A stretch of DNA of 13,572 nt from JAEUTH01 sp044230205. Its GTDB lineage: Bacteria; Bacteroidota; Bacteroidia; AKYH767-A; OLB10. This document shows positions 1 to 7,639 of the stretch, piece by piece. The notes under the pieces are model-generated. The model had not been told where the DNA came from. It searched no databases and saw only the letters and a list, made by a program, of their open reading frames with translations. The stretch spans positions 1 through 13,572 of the forward strand of contig JBGARN010000114.1 of the NCBI GenBank assembly GCA_044230205.1, given 5' to 3'. A program made the translations under genes and the position numbers. How positions within the stretch are numbered: the stretch's first letter is position 1; each line of letters starts with the position of its first letter.

Positions 1-1113
1 GGTGACGGAACTTTTTCTTCTTCAAATTCACCGGTTCATCAATATACATTACCAGGCAATTACTTAGTCAAGCTAAAAGCAACAAGTAACCTCGGGTGTA
101 CTGACTCATTAATAGTGCCGTTACAGATTAACGCACCGCCCGCAGCTTCATTTTCTGCAGTTAATAATTGTTTGGGAAATCCAGCGCAGATTAATAATTC
201 ATCCATATCATCTCCGGGATCAACTTATAGCTGGAGCTTTGGCAATGGCACTGCCTCTACTGCCATTCAGCCAGTTATCAATTATACCAACCCTGGCAAC
301 TTTATAATCAGCCTTATAGTTACAGCAGCTACAGGTTGCTCCGATACAGCATCCAATTCAATTACCATATATAATCTTCCACAGGTTGCTATTACTGCGC
401 CACAAGCAATTTGCGCTGGACAATCTGCAACTTTAACAGCAAATGGAGCAGCTGTTTATTCATGGCTGCCAGCAGGAGGGAGTAGTCAGAGTATTTCAGT
501 TGCTCCTATTTTATCAACTATTTATACAGTGACCGGAACCGATTTGAACGGTTGTACCACAACAGCTACAACAGTTCTGACTGTCAATTCTCTACCTGTT
601 GTTACGCTTGCTTCACCTGTTATTTGCCCTGCTTCATCAGTTACATTAAATGCCGGTAATCCGGGATCTACTTATTCATGGTCATCAGGACAAACAACAC
701 AATCAGTTGCGGTTTCCTTGCCAGGTACCTATGCTGTAACTGTTACTAATTCGAGCGGCTGCTCTGCATCAGCTCAAACGAACATTACTGCAAGTTCATT
801 AACGCCCAATGTACAGCAGTTTACTGTTTGCGCTGGCATTTCTGCTACATTTAATGCAGCTAATGCAAACTGCAATTACTTATGGTCAAACGGAAACAGC
901 AATCAGCAGCTTTCTGTAACAACAGCCGGAACCTATACCGTAACAGTTACTGATATTAATGGCTGTACTTTAACATTTGCATCACAACTGAATGTAAACC
1001 CAAAGCCTGTTATCAACTTCAGCAATTCTCTGGCATGTTCCAACCTTCCGGTTTCATTCAACAACAGCACCTCAATATCTTCAGGTTCGATTTCTTTATA
1101 TGAATGGGATTTC
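1..1113 (+). repeat. Super-repeat unit A (1113 bp, 371 codons) inside the PKD adhesin
   Basis: This unit runs from the GDG of one PKD domain to the WDF before the next GDG. It matches 1114-2226 without any insertion or deletion. By hand count bases 1-420 differ from the second copy at 16 positions, bases 421-540 at 22, and bases 601-660 at only 3, so identity is patchy rather than uniform. The unit encodes five modules: two PKD and three Ig-like. Confidence 0.95.
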
Positions 1114-3384
1114 GGTGACGGAACTTATTCTTCTTCAAATTCACCGGTTCATCAATATGCATTACCGGGCAATTACTTAGTCAAGCTAAAAGCAACAAGT
1201 AACCTCGGATGTACTGACTCATTAATAGTGCCGTTACAGATTAACGCACCGCCCGCAGCTTCATTTTCTGCAGTTAATAATTGTTTGGGAAATCCAACAC
1301 AGATTAATAATTCATCTATATCATCTCCGGGATCAACTTATAGCTGGAGTTTTGGCAATGGTGCTGCCTCTACTGCCATGCAGCCAGTTATCAATTATAC
1401 TAACCCTGGCAACTTTATAATCAGCCTTATAGTTACAGCAGCTACAGGTTGCACCGATACAGCATCCAATTCAATTACCATATATAATCTACCACAGGTT
1501 GCGATTACTGCGCCACAAGCAATTTGCGATGGACAATCTGCAACATTAACTGCTAATGGTGCAGTTGTTTATTCATGGCTTCCAACCGGGGGAAGTAATC
1601 AGAGTATTTCAGTTACACCTTCTTCGTCTACTATTTATACTGTAACCGGTACAGATTTGAACGGATGTATTGCAACAGCAACTACAGTTCTGACTGTCAA
1701 TTCTCTTCCTGTTGTTACACTTGCTTCACCTGTTATTTGTCCTGCTTCATCAGTAACATTAAATGCCGGTAATTCAGGTTCAGCTTACATTTGGTCAACT
1801 GGTGAAACAACACAAAGCGTTGTAATAGTACAACCTGGAAACTATAGCGTAACTGTGACTGATAGCAATGGCTGTTCAGCGAGTGGTCAAACAGCACTGC
1901 AACTTAGCCAGTTAACAAGCAATACACAGTATTTTACAGCGTGCCATGGTAATATAACCACACTTAATGCAGCCAATAGCGGATGTAGCTTTTTATGGTC
2001 AAACGGAGCTACTACTCAGTTATTAAACGTAACCAATGCAGGAACCTATACGGTTAGTGTTACTGACAGCAATGGTTGCACCCTGTCATTCAGTTCACAA
2101 TTACTGGTTAATCCCAAACCTGCACCAGCTTATACAGCAGGAAATGTTTGCTTCAACGATACTACCACTTTCACCAATAGCACAACGATTTCAGGTGGAA
2201 ACATAATTAGTTACCAGTGGGATTTTGGCGATGGATTAACCTCTGTAGATATCAGCCCAAGCCATGTTTATGCATTGGCAGGCAAATACAATGTGCGATT
2301 GGTTGCCATAAGTGACAGTGGTTGTATTGCGGATAAGATAGATACTGTGGAAGTTTATGAAAAACCGATTTCCGATTTTTCAGCTGTGCAGGTTTGCGAA
2401 GGGAGCAGCACAAATTTTATTAATAACAGCAGCATTGCATCAGGGAGCATAAACAGCTATAGCTGGCACTTTGGTGACAGCTCATCAGTTAGCACTGTCT
2501 TATCACCAATGCACTTATATACACAATTTGGTACATACCAGGTTAGCCTTATAACTGTAAGTAACTATGGATGCCGCGATACCAGCAATAAACCAATTAG
2601 TGTTAATCCTAATCCAGTTGCCGGATTTACCCTGAACCAGCAAAAAGGATGCGGACCGCTATTGATTCAGTTTACAGATTTAAGTAAAATTATTATTGGA
2701 ACAGTTAATCAGTGGAACTGGAATTTTGGTGATGGAACTACCAGTACGCTTCAAAATCCGGCACATACATATACCAATCCAGGTACATATAATGTAACGC
2801 TGACGATACATTCTGATAAAGGTTGCAGTGATGTTATTGTATTCAACAGTGCAGTTACTGTTTATCCCAATCCTGTGGCTGCATTTGAAGCTAATACTTA
2901 TGAAACAAATATTTTACAGGATATACATTTCGAAAATCAGTCAATAGGAGCAATTAGCTACGATTGGAATTTTGGTGACGGAAGCATAAGTAATATTACC
3001 AATCCTGTACATCAATACAGTACTGACGGCACTTATGCAATTACACTTATTGCAACCAATCAATATGGCTGCACCAGCCAGGCCCGTCATGAAATTATTA
3101 TTGTGCCAATATGGACTTTATACATTCCAAATGCATTTACGCCAGATAATGATGGCGTGAATGATGAATTTAATTTAAAAGGAATTGGAATTGAAAATTA
3201 TAATCTGCGTATTTTCAACCGATGGGGTGATTTGATTTTTGAAGGTAATAACCGTGGCTGGGATGGAACGCATATGAAGTATGGCGGACAATGTAAGCAG
3301 GATGTTTATGTATATAAATTTGCCATTCATGTTAACCTCGGAAATGATATTGAGCGTACAGGACAGGTTACCTTATTAAAATAA
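1..3384 (+). CDS. Large PKD/Ig-repeat secreted adhesin-like protein with type IX secretion C-terminal domain (5' end outside window)
   Basis: The frame is open from base 1, so the first ATG in frame (base 115) is internal and the true start lies upstream; 1127 residues are visible. Numbering from base 1, domains run: end of a PKD domain (1-46), PKD (47-127), three Ig-like/SprB-like modules of about 70 residues with a TYTVTVTD.NGC core (128-335), PKD pair (336-498), three Ig-like modules (499-706), four PKD domains (707-1036), then a gliding-motility-associated/CHU_C-type C-terminal domain (about 1041-1127) with IPNAFTPDNDGVNDEF, IFNRWG and GWDG motifs. PKD domains carry W.FG[DN]G. In known families this C-terminal domain directs export through the type IX system and surface attachment. 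Adhesion or gliding is inferred, not shown. The visible Cys residues lie mostly in the GC turn and domain starts. The next gene is not an obvious PorP/SprF partner. Family confidence is high; exact role is unknown. Confidence 0.93.
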   Translation, partial: GDGTFSSSNSPVHQYTLPGNYLVKLKATSNLGCTDSLIVPLQINAPPAASFSAVNNCLGNPAQINNSSISSPGSTYSWSFGNGTASTAIQPVINYTNPGNFIISLIVTAATGCSDTASNSITIYNLPQVAITAPQAICAGQSATLTANGAAVYSWLPAGGSSQSISVAPILSTIYTVTGTDLNGCTTTATTVLTVNSLPVVTLASPVICPASSVTLNAGNPGSTYSWSSGQTTQSVAVSLPGTYAVTVTNSSGCSASAQTNITASSLTPNVQQFTVCAGISATFNAANANCNYLWSNGNSNQQLSVTTAGTYTVTVTDINGCTLTFASQLNVNPKPVINFSNSLACSNLPVSFNNSTSISSGSISLYEWDFGDGTYSSSNSPVHQYALPGNYLVKLKATSNLGCTDSLIVPLQINAPPAASFSAVNNCLGNPTQINNSSISSPGSTYSWSFGNGAASTAMQPVINYTNPGNFIISLIVTAATGCTDTASNSITIYNLPQVAITAPQAICDGQSATLTANGAVVYSWLPTGGSNQSISVTPSSSTIYTVTGTDLNGCIATATTVLTVNSLPVVTLASPVICPASSVTLNAGNSGSAYIWSTGETTQSVVIVQPGNYSVTVTDSNGCSASGQTALQLSQLTSNTQYFTACHGNITTLNAANSGCSFLWSNGATTQLLNVTNAGTYTVSVTDSNGCTLSFSSQLLVNPKPAPAYTAGNVCFNDTTTFTNSTTISGGNIISYQWDFGDGLTSVDISPSHVYALAGKYNVRLVAISDSGCIADKIDTVEVYEKPISDFSAVQVCEGSSTNFINNSSIASGSINSYSWHFGDSSSVSTVLSPMHLYTQFGTYQVSLITVSNYGCRDTSNKPISVNPNPVAGFTLNQQKGCGPLLIQFTDLSKIIIGTVNQWNWNFGDGTTSTLQNPAHTYTNPGTYNVTLTIHSDKGCSDVIVFNSAVTVYPNPVAAFEANTYETNILQDIHFENQSIGAISYDWNFGDGSISNITNPVHQYSTDGTYAITLIATNQYGCTSQARHEIIIVPIWTLYIPNAFTPDNDGVNDEFNLKGIGIENYNLRIFNRWGDLIFEGNNRGWDGTHMKYGGQCKQDVYVYKFAIHVNLGNDIERTGQVTLLK
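1114..2226 (+). repeat. Super-repeat unit B (1113 bp, 371 codons), direct copy of unit A
   Basis: The second in-frame copy begins at ggtgacggaacttattcttc and ends just before the next GDG at 2227, exactly 1113 bases later. The next unit (from 2227) keeps the PKD motif but is only distantly similar, so B is the last member of the near-identical series. Copies upstream of base 1 cannot be seen. Confidence 0.95.
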
Positions 3385-3508
3385 ACTCAATGAATATGGA
3401 ATATGTAATCTGATAAGAATTGATTTATAACCGACCCTTAAAAATTCTTACCGAAAATTAGTTTAGTTTAGCGCAAGTATAAACAAACTGCTTATCCATT
3501 ACACTCCG

Positions 3509-4570
3509 ATGGAAAAGGAAACAGGTACAAAAAATATTACTGCTACCATTCTTAAATGGATTGGTATTGCAACAGCAATTGTGTCATTGATTCTTGGCGT
3601 AAACCAGCTTAATAACCTATGGAACGCACATAAGGCCAAAGAAGCCAGGGATTTAAAAATTACAGCCTTAATAAAAGATGCTCAAGCCCAGGCTAAGGCT
3701 GATGATTTTGAAACTGGCTGGAAAACACTTGAAAAAGCTCATGAATTAAATCCTGAATCAAGACTGATTCAAGACGAGCAAACTAATTTTGCAATGCTAT
3801 GGTTACGAAAATTGCTTTTTAAAGCCAACATTGAAAAATACAGCGCTGTGACTCAGCGTTTGTTACCAGTGCTTTATCATGCAGCCAACGATACATCAGG
3901 CAAGGCCGCTGCTGATATTCTTGCTCATATAGGATGGGCTAACTATTTAAAATGGCGTGAAGATGGCAGCGACCTTAAAATTACAGAGCTTTTTGAGGAT
4001 GCAATTTCAAAAGATTCACTGAATGCATATGCGCACAGTATGTGGGGATTTTGGTTAATGAAAAGAAATGACAAATACCAGCAAATACCTGTTGCAGAAC
4101 TTCATTTTGAAAAAGCATTGCAAGATGGACGCGATACTTCATTTATACGCCTGATGCAGCTTTGGGCATTTTTACAAAGCAGCTATGTTGACATGCAACT
4201 GCCGCTTTTTAAAGCCATCAACCAAATGCGAATTAATAATGAGAAAATTCCTGAAGGATTAAGTGAAACTATTGTTGACAGGGCGTATAATTATTATTCA
4301 AAAGATGTATTCGAAAAACTTACACAAAAGCTAAGTCCTGAGGATCATCTATTAACTTTTCAATATTTAACTGCCGGAATGGATTTTAAAGACAAGCCAT
4401 ACCGCAAATTGATCTATGCTAATTTGCTAGATAAAGCCAACAGACAAAGTCAGGCCATAATACTTTTGAATGAACTAGAAGCTGACAGCACATTAATTGC
4501 ATATAACTGGCATCCTGAAATCAGTGCAGCCAAAGCCGTGGTTGAAAAACACCTAAATCAAAAACATTAA
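3509..4570 (+). CDS. Membrane-anchored protein with TPR-like helical repeats, function unknown
   Basis: The product has 353 residues. One strong hydrophobic segment lies near the N terminus (about 14-34, ILKWIGIATAIVSLILG). No cleavage site is evident, so it is likely a signal anchor. The rest is soluble and helix-rich. Residues about 54-90 (ALIKDAQAQAKADDFETGW onward, then ALDNP-like HELNPES) and about 159-206 have the small/large hydrophobic spacing of tetratricopeptide repeats, and a third helical pair may lie near 300-340. TPR proteins usually bind other proteins; no partner or catalytic motif is visible. It starts 124 bases after the adhesin and converges on the PagL-like gene with 34 bases between the stops. 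I do not recognise a named family. Which side of the membrane the TPR part faces is unclear because the basic residues flank both sides of the helix. Confidence 0.8.
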   Translation: MEKETGTKNITATILKWIGIATAIVSLILGVNQLNNLWNAHKAKEARDLKITALIKDAQAQAKADDFETGWKTLEKAHELNPESRLIQDEQTNFAMLWLRKLLFKANIEKYSAVTQRLLPVLYHAANDTSGKAAADILAHIGWANYLKWREDGSDLKITELFEDAISKDSLNAYAHSMWGFWLMKRNDKYQQIPVAELHFEKALQDGRDTSFIRLMQLWAFLQSSYVDMQLPLFKAINQMRINNEKIPEGLSETIVDRAYNYYSKDVFEKLTQKLSPEDHLLTFQYLTAGMDFKDKPYRKLIYANLLDKANRQSQAIILLNELEADSTLIAYNWHPEISAAKAVVEKHLNQKH

Positions 4571-4604
4571 GACAATTAATAACCCGTAAAGCAATACACA
4601 CTTG

Positions 4605-5801
4605 TCAAAATTGGAAGCCTATGGCATTTTCCCAAAAATCGGCTTGCCCGAAATTGGTTTTAACATAGGTACCCAAATAAACCTGGTATTTATCTATAGT
4701 ATGTGAATTGAACAGATAATATTGAATTCCAATTTTCATAACAATACTGTTTTTAAATTTTGCTTTAAAATCATCTTCATAATACAACTTGTACTGTGAT
4801 TGATAAAACGGGTTATAAAAATATACACCGACAATTGCCGGCAGGCTAAAATGACCAAAGAGAAATTCATGACCGGCAAATACAAATCCGGAGCATGCCT
4901 TTTTTTTCTGCTGATCATCGTAAACATTTTCAGATACAATAAAATCATAAACACCGGTATTGAAATAACCTTCTAATCCTAACTGAATTTTATTGACATA
5001 ACTTAATTTTTTAGTTACAAAAAACGAAGCGATATAAATCGGATACTTAGGACCGTTGACTGGTGCGGTACTACTCCCCTGCTCATTAATTCCCAAGCCC
5101 GCTTTAATATTAAAATGCAGCTTGCGGTTGAAGCTCGGTTTCTCGACAGTAGCAGTTGCACTATTTTCAATGAATCTATAATTAACCCCGCAACCTATTA
5201 CAGGCAAATTGAGGCCAACATTAGGTAAAGCAATATGTGAATTAGAGCTATGCAAAACACCCAAAGCCATGTAAAATTGTAAGGAAGAATTTATCAGGTA
5301 ATTAAAACGCAGTGATGCGCTGCCAAATGCAGTAAAATGACTCCCTATTGCTATGTTATCAGGATTCTGTTCCTCATCATATTTTTTTGTGTAATAAGAA
5401 ATTCCTAAACCTATGCATTCACTAATTGAAAACTTTTCGTTCAGTGGCTGAGTTAATATCATCTCTGGACTTGCACCAATCAAAGTTCCAAATAGTTCAG
5501 GCTCACCTAAATTTCCGGCAACAAGGTTAACTCCCATTTCAGGATAATTATAATATCTGTGCCAGGGCCGGCCACCATCCAGTAATTTACCGGCTCTTAA
5601 CCTTAATAATAAAGCAGCATTATTTACTTCGGGAAAGGACGGATAATTGGATATAACTTTTCCTGTCATAACTTCTGCAGACATATAGTCAATCTTTTGT
5701 GCAGAAGTTACTGAGCTATTGCAGAAAAAGGCAAGTGAAAAAATTAATAACTTATTGAATATGCTCAATATTGAAAAATTGCCATAACTATAAAGGTGCA
5801 T
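4605..5801 (-). CDS. PagL-like/acyloxyacyl hydrolase-family outer-membrane protein
   Basis: The product has 398 residues. It has a signal peptide with a hydrophobic core at about 18-27 and likely cleavage after TSA at residue 34. Residues 170-210 carry HSSN (184-187) followed by LPNVGLN and ending in GCGVNYRF. This matches the lipid A 3-O-deacylase (PagL) pattern of H-x-S-N then PN-x-G, and H184 and S186 would be the catalytic pair. The third PagL residue, a Glu 14 positions after the His, is Asn198 here; I recall Asn at this place in other Bacteroidota members, so activity is uncertain. The YPEMGVNL element near 86-93 also fits the family. About 190 further residues, rich in alternating aromatic strands, suggest a beta-barrel larger than classical PagL. 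If active it would remove an acyl chain from lipid A at the outer membrane. It is the last gene of the tpiA operon, 17 bases after the tpiA stop. Confidence 0.65.
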   Translation of the reverse strand: MHLYSYGNFSILSIFNKLLIFSLAFFCNSSVTSAQKIDYMSAEVMTGKVISNYPSFPEVNNAALLLRLRAGKLLDGGRPWHRYYNYPEMGVNLVAGNLGEPELFGTLIGASPEMILTQPLNEKFSISECIGLGISYYTKKYDEEQNPDNIAIGSHFTAFGSASLRFNYLINSSLQFYMALGVLHSSNSHIALPNVGLNLPVIGCGVNYRFIENSATATVEKPSFNRKLHFNIKAGLGINEQGSSTAPVNGPKYPIYIASFFVTKKLSYVNKIQLGLEGYFNTGVYDFIVSENVYDDQQKKKACSGFVFAGHEFLFGHFSLPAIVGVYFYNPFYQSQYKLYYEDDFKAKFKNSIVMKIGIQYYLFNSHTIDKYQVYLGTYVKTNFGQADFWENAIGFQF

Positions 5802-5818
5802 AATGAGCGAACCTATTT

Positions 5819-6577
5819 TTAAAAACTGGTAGTAATTTGAAGGAACGAATCGGCTTTAAGCGATGCTCCTCCTATTAATCCACCATCAATATCCGGTTGT
5901 TCAAACAGGGTAGCTGCATTCTTCTCATTACAGCTTCCTCCATACAAAAGTGAAACTGCATTGGCGGATTGGGTTGAATATTTCTCTGCAATGATTGAAC
6001 GAATAAACTGATGCATTTCCTGAGCTTGTTCCGGAGTTGCAGTAACACCAGTACCAATAGCCCAAACAGGTTCGTAAGCAATAATACAATTTTGAAAATC
6101 CTCTTCATCCAGATGAAAAATGCTTTCCCACAATTGTTGCTCAACTACATTAAAATGGCGAATTTCATTCCGCTGTATTAAAGATTCCCCACAGCAAAAT
6201 ATGGGTTGCAGGTTGTGTTCTAAAGCAAGGTCAACCTTTTTGCGAAGCTGCTCATTAGTTTCGTTAAAATAGCTCCTGCGTTCAGAATGGCCAATAATAA
6301 CAGCCTTTACCCCTATCGATTGCAACATAGCCGCACTTACTTCGCCAGTAAAGGCACCCGATCTTTCGTGAGAACAATTTTGAGCAGCAATACACATGTA
6401 ACTCCGCTTTTCCACCATTTTTGCAAGTGCCTGCAGATAAACAAAAGGAGGAGCAAGTATTATTTCAGCCAATGACTTTTTCTCAGGATCCTTGCTCAAT
6501 ATTTTCTCAGTAAGTTCAACTGCCTCCTGGTAAGTGCAATTCATCTTCCAGTTACCTGCAACAATTTTTTTTCGCAT
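5819..6577 (-). CDS. tpiA: Triosephosphate isomerase
   Basis: This 252-residue protein is full length for the family and interconverts dihydroxyacetone phosphate and glyceraldehyde 3-phosphate in the cytoplasm (glycolysis and gluconeogenesis). The N-terminal AGNWKMN carries N9 and catalytic K11. IIGHSERR carries electrophile H97. AYEPVWAIGTG carries catalytic base E169 and the mobile lid loop. YGGSCN and the C-terminal GLIGGASL form the phosphate-binding loops. Nothing essential is missing. It sits between two genes for exported proteins on the same strand, with 19 bases upstream and 17 downstream, so the three are probably co-transcribed. That context is not one I know as conserved for tpiA and does not suggest a pathway link. 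The start is fixed by MRKKIVAGNWKMN, the usual family N terminus. Confidence 0.98.
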   Translation of the reverse strand: MRKKIVAGNWKMNCTYQEAVELTEKILSKDPEKKSLAEIILAPPFVYLQALAKMVEKRSYMCIAAQNCSHERSGAFTGEVSAAMLQSIGVKAVIIGHSERRSYFNETNEQLRKKVDLALEHNLQPIFCCGESLIQRNEIRHFNVVEQQLWESIFHLDEEDFQNCIIAYEPVWAIGTGVTATPEQAQEMHQFIRSIIAEKYSTQSANAVSLLYGGSCNEKNAATLFEQPDIDGGLIGGASLKADSFLQITTSF

Positions 6578-6596
6578 AGTTTAAGCTGATGGTGTG

Positions 6597-7049
6597 TTAA
6601 TTTTGATCAATGGTTCCCCGGTAAGTAATTTTTATCTGTTTATTACTGTACTTGGATTGATTGATATTAAAAGAGGCTGTTTCTTGAAACTGAAATTTAT
6701 CATTTAAGAAAAACATGCGTTCCGCCTTGAGTTCCTTCTCATTGCCTTTGTAATTACATTTATAAAAAACATGCAAACGCAAGGATGAATCTTTAGTTTG
6801 ACTTCGTCTGCTATTATATGCATTAAGACGATAAGCCACTTTAATATTTAATGTATCACTTACATACAGTGAAAAATATTCACTTGTTTTACCTTCCTTA
6901 AAATCAAAAGAAACACCGTTGCCATTTGCAGTTGCATTATCAAGTGTTACTTTAATTTCGTCAAAGGATATTTTAGTGTTTTGTGCTGTAGCCGTCTGAC
7001 GCGTTTGCAAGGCTGAAATCATAAATATTAAGCAAATAAGCTTTTTCAT
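6597..7049 (-). CDS. Small exported protein, family not recognised
   Basis: The product has 150 residues with a clear signal peptide (MKKLICLIFMISALQ core, probable cleavage after A22 before QNTK). The mature part of about 128 residues is rich in alternating polar and hydrophobic stretches (ISFDEIKVTLDN, LYVSDTLNIKVAYRL, QIKITYRGTI), which suggests a beta-sandwich. It has a single Cys in the mature part and no lipobox, so a soluble periplasmic or secreted protein is likely. It is the first gene of the run leading into tpiA and the PagL-like gene. A perfect TAnnTTTG element lies 16 bases before its ATG, and it diverges from the DUF4177-like gene across 62 bases. No function can be given. Confidence 0.8.
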   Translation of the reverse strand: MKKLICLIFMISALQTRQTATAQNTKISFDEIKVTLDNATANGNGVSFDFKEGKTSEYFSLYVSDTLNIKVAYRLNAYNSRRSQTKDSSLRLHVFYKCNYKGNEKELKAERMFFLNDKFQFQETASFNINQSKYSNKQIKITYRGTIDQN

Positions 7050-7065
7050 AATTTTCTATTTTTGA

Positions 7066-7073
7066 CAAATGTA
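7066..7073 (-). promoter_or_regulatory. Candidate Bacteroidota -7 promoter element (TACATTTG) for the tpiA operon
   Basis: The minus strand reads TACATTTG, a perfect match to the phylum's TAnnTTTG -7 consensus, 16 bases before the ATG at 7049. No TTG is found at the expected 19-21 base spacing upstream; the nearest is about 10 bases away. The match is therefore partial and the implied leader is very short. Confidence 0.45.
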
Positions 7074-7111
7074 AATTAATCTTCAAAATTCAGTAACTAC
7101 TTTAATTTAAT

Positions 7112-7513
7112 ATGAATATGAAAAACACATTAAAAATCACAACTGTTGCAGCTTTAATTGTTGCAGGCGTTTTTATTATTACAGCTTTCAAACCATTAAA
7201 TGAACCTGTATATGTCTATAGGCAATTTTCCACGGTTGAATCAGTTATTCCCGGAGGTATTGGCCGCTCCAGGATTGTAAGCACTGATAGCACCGGCACT
7301 GCTATTGAAAAGGACCTTCTGAATTTTTACAGCTTTACAGGGATTAACTTTGGAAATATTGCAAATAATGACCGACTGATTGTTGACAAGATTAATGAAT
7401 ATACAGCAAGCGGATGGGAGTTATATGTGGTTACTTCAGGTGTTCAAAGTCCCGCAGAAAAAAGTACCTCGGGTATCTTTATTACACGTTATCTATTCAG
7501 AAAGATAAAGTAA
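7112..7513 (+). CDS. Small exported or membrane-anchored protein with DUF4177-like C terminus
   Basis: The product has 133 residues. A hydrophobic segment at about 8-26 acts as a signal peptide or anchor (TTVAALIVAGVFIITAF). Residues about 88-131 contain VDKINEYTASGWELYVVTSG followed by GIFITRYLFRK. This is the DUF4177 pattern: a helix ending in GWEL, then two strands, the last rich in aromatic and basic residues. DUF4177 proteins have no defined biochemical role. Met1 and Met3 are both possible starts; Met1 is used here because nothing in the sequence favours Met3. The gene diverges from the tpiA operon. It is followed by a 126-base gap before the ABC exporter, and I see no terminator in that gap. 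Confidence 0.75.
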   Translation: MNMKNTLKITTVAALIVAGVFIITAFKPLNEPVYVYRQFSTVESVIPGGIGRSRIVSTDSTGTAIEKDLLNFYSFTGINFGNIANNDRLIVDKINEYTASGWELYVVTSGVQSPAEKSTSGIFITRYLFRKIK

Positions 7514-7639
7514 CCTGTACGACAATCTCCCTATAACTCTTTCAGGCTTATTCTATGCATTACAAATTGTGGAAAGCAATTCTAACTTTAACAAATTATC
7601 AACGTTAATTCTATACGTTTTCAGTTATAGATACTCCAA
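7514..7639. other. Intergenic gap before the ABC exporter; no gene seen
   Basis: These 126 bases are AT-rich. I see no terminator with a T run, no RNA gene and no full promoter match. A one-mismatch TAnnTTTG site (TACGTTTT, 7614-7621) could serve the exporter but lacks a properly spaced TTG. Confidence 0.5.

Noticed and set aside
1..2226. The long direct repeat as an integron, transposon or CRISPR-like array
   Set aside because: The repeat is wholly in frame, codes for PKD and Ig modules, and has no terminal inverted repeats, transposase or spacer pattern.
3459..3471. TAGTTTAGTTTAG as a tandem promoter element for the TPR-like gene
   Set aside because: Each copy has one mismatch in the key TTTG and there is no TTG at the right distance.
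4571..4606. GACAA and TTGTC as a possible bidirectional terminator between the convergent genes
   Set aside because: The stem is only 5 bp with a loop of about 26 bases and no T run.
6287..6475. A 62-codon plus-strand open frame inside tpiA
   Set aside because: It overlaps conserved tpiA catalytic motifs and has no signal, family pattern or start context.
7066..7096. A TTG about 9-10 bases ahead of both TAnnTTTG elements (tpiA operon and nth) as a new promoter class
   Set aside because: There are only two cases in AT-rich DNA and TTG is a three-base match expected often by chance.
7531..7630. CTATAAC and GTTATAG as an operator-like inverted repeat before the ABC exporter
   Set aside because: They are seven AT-rich bases 86 bases apart in AT-rich DNA; chance is the simplest explanation.
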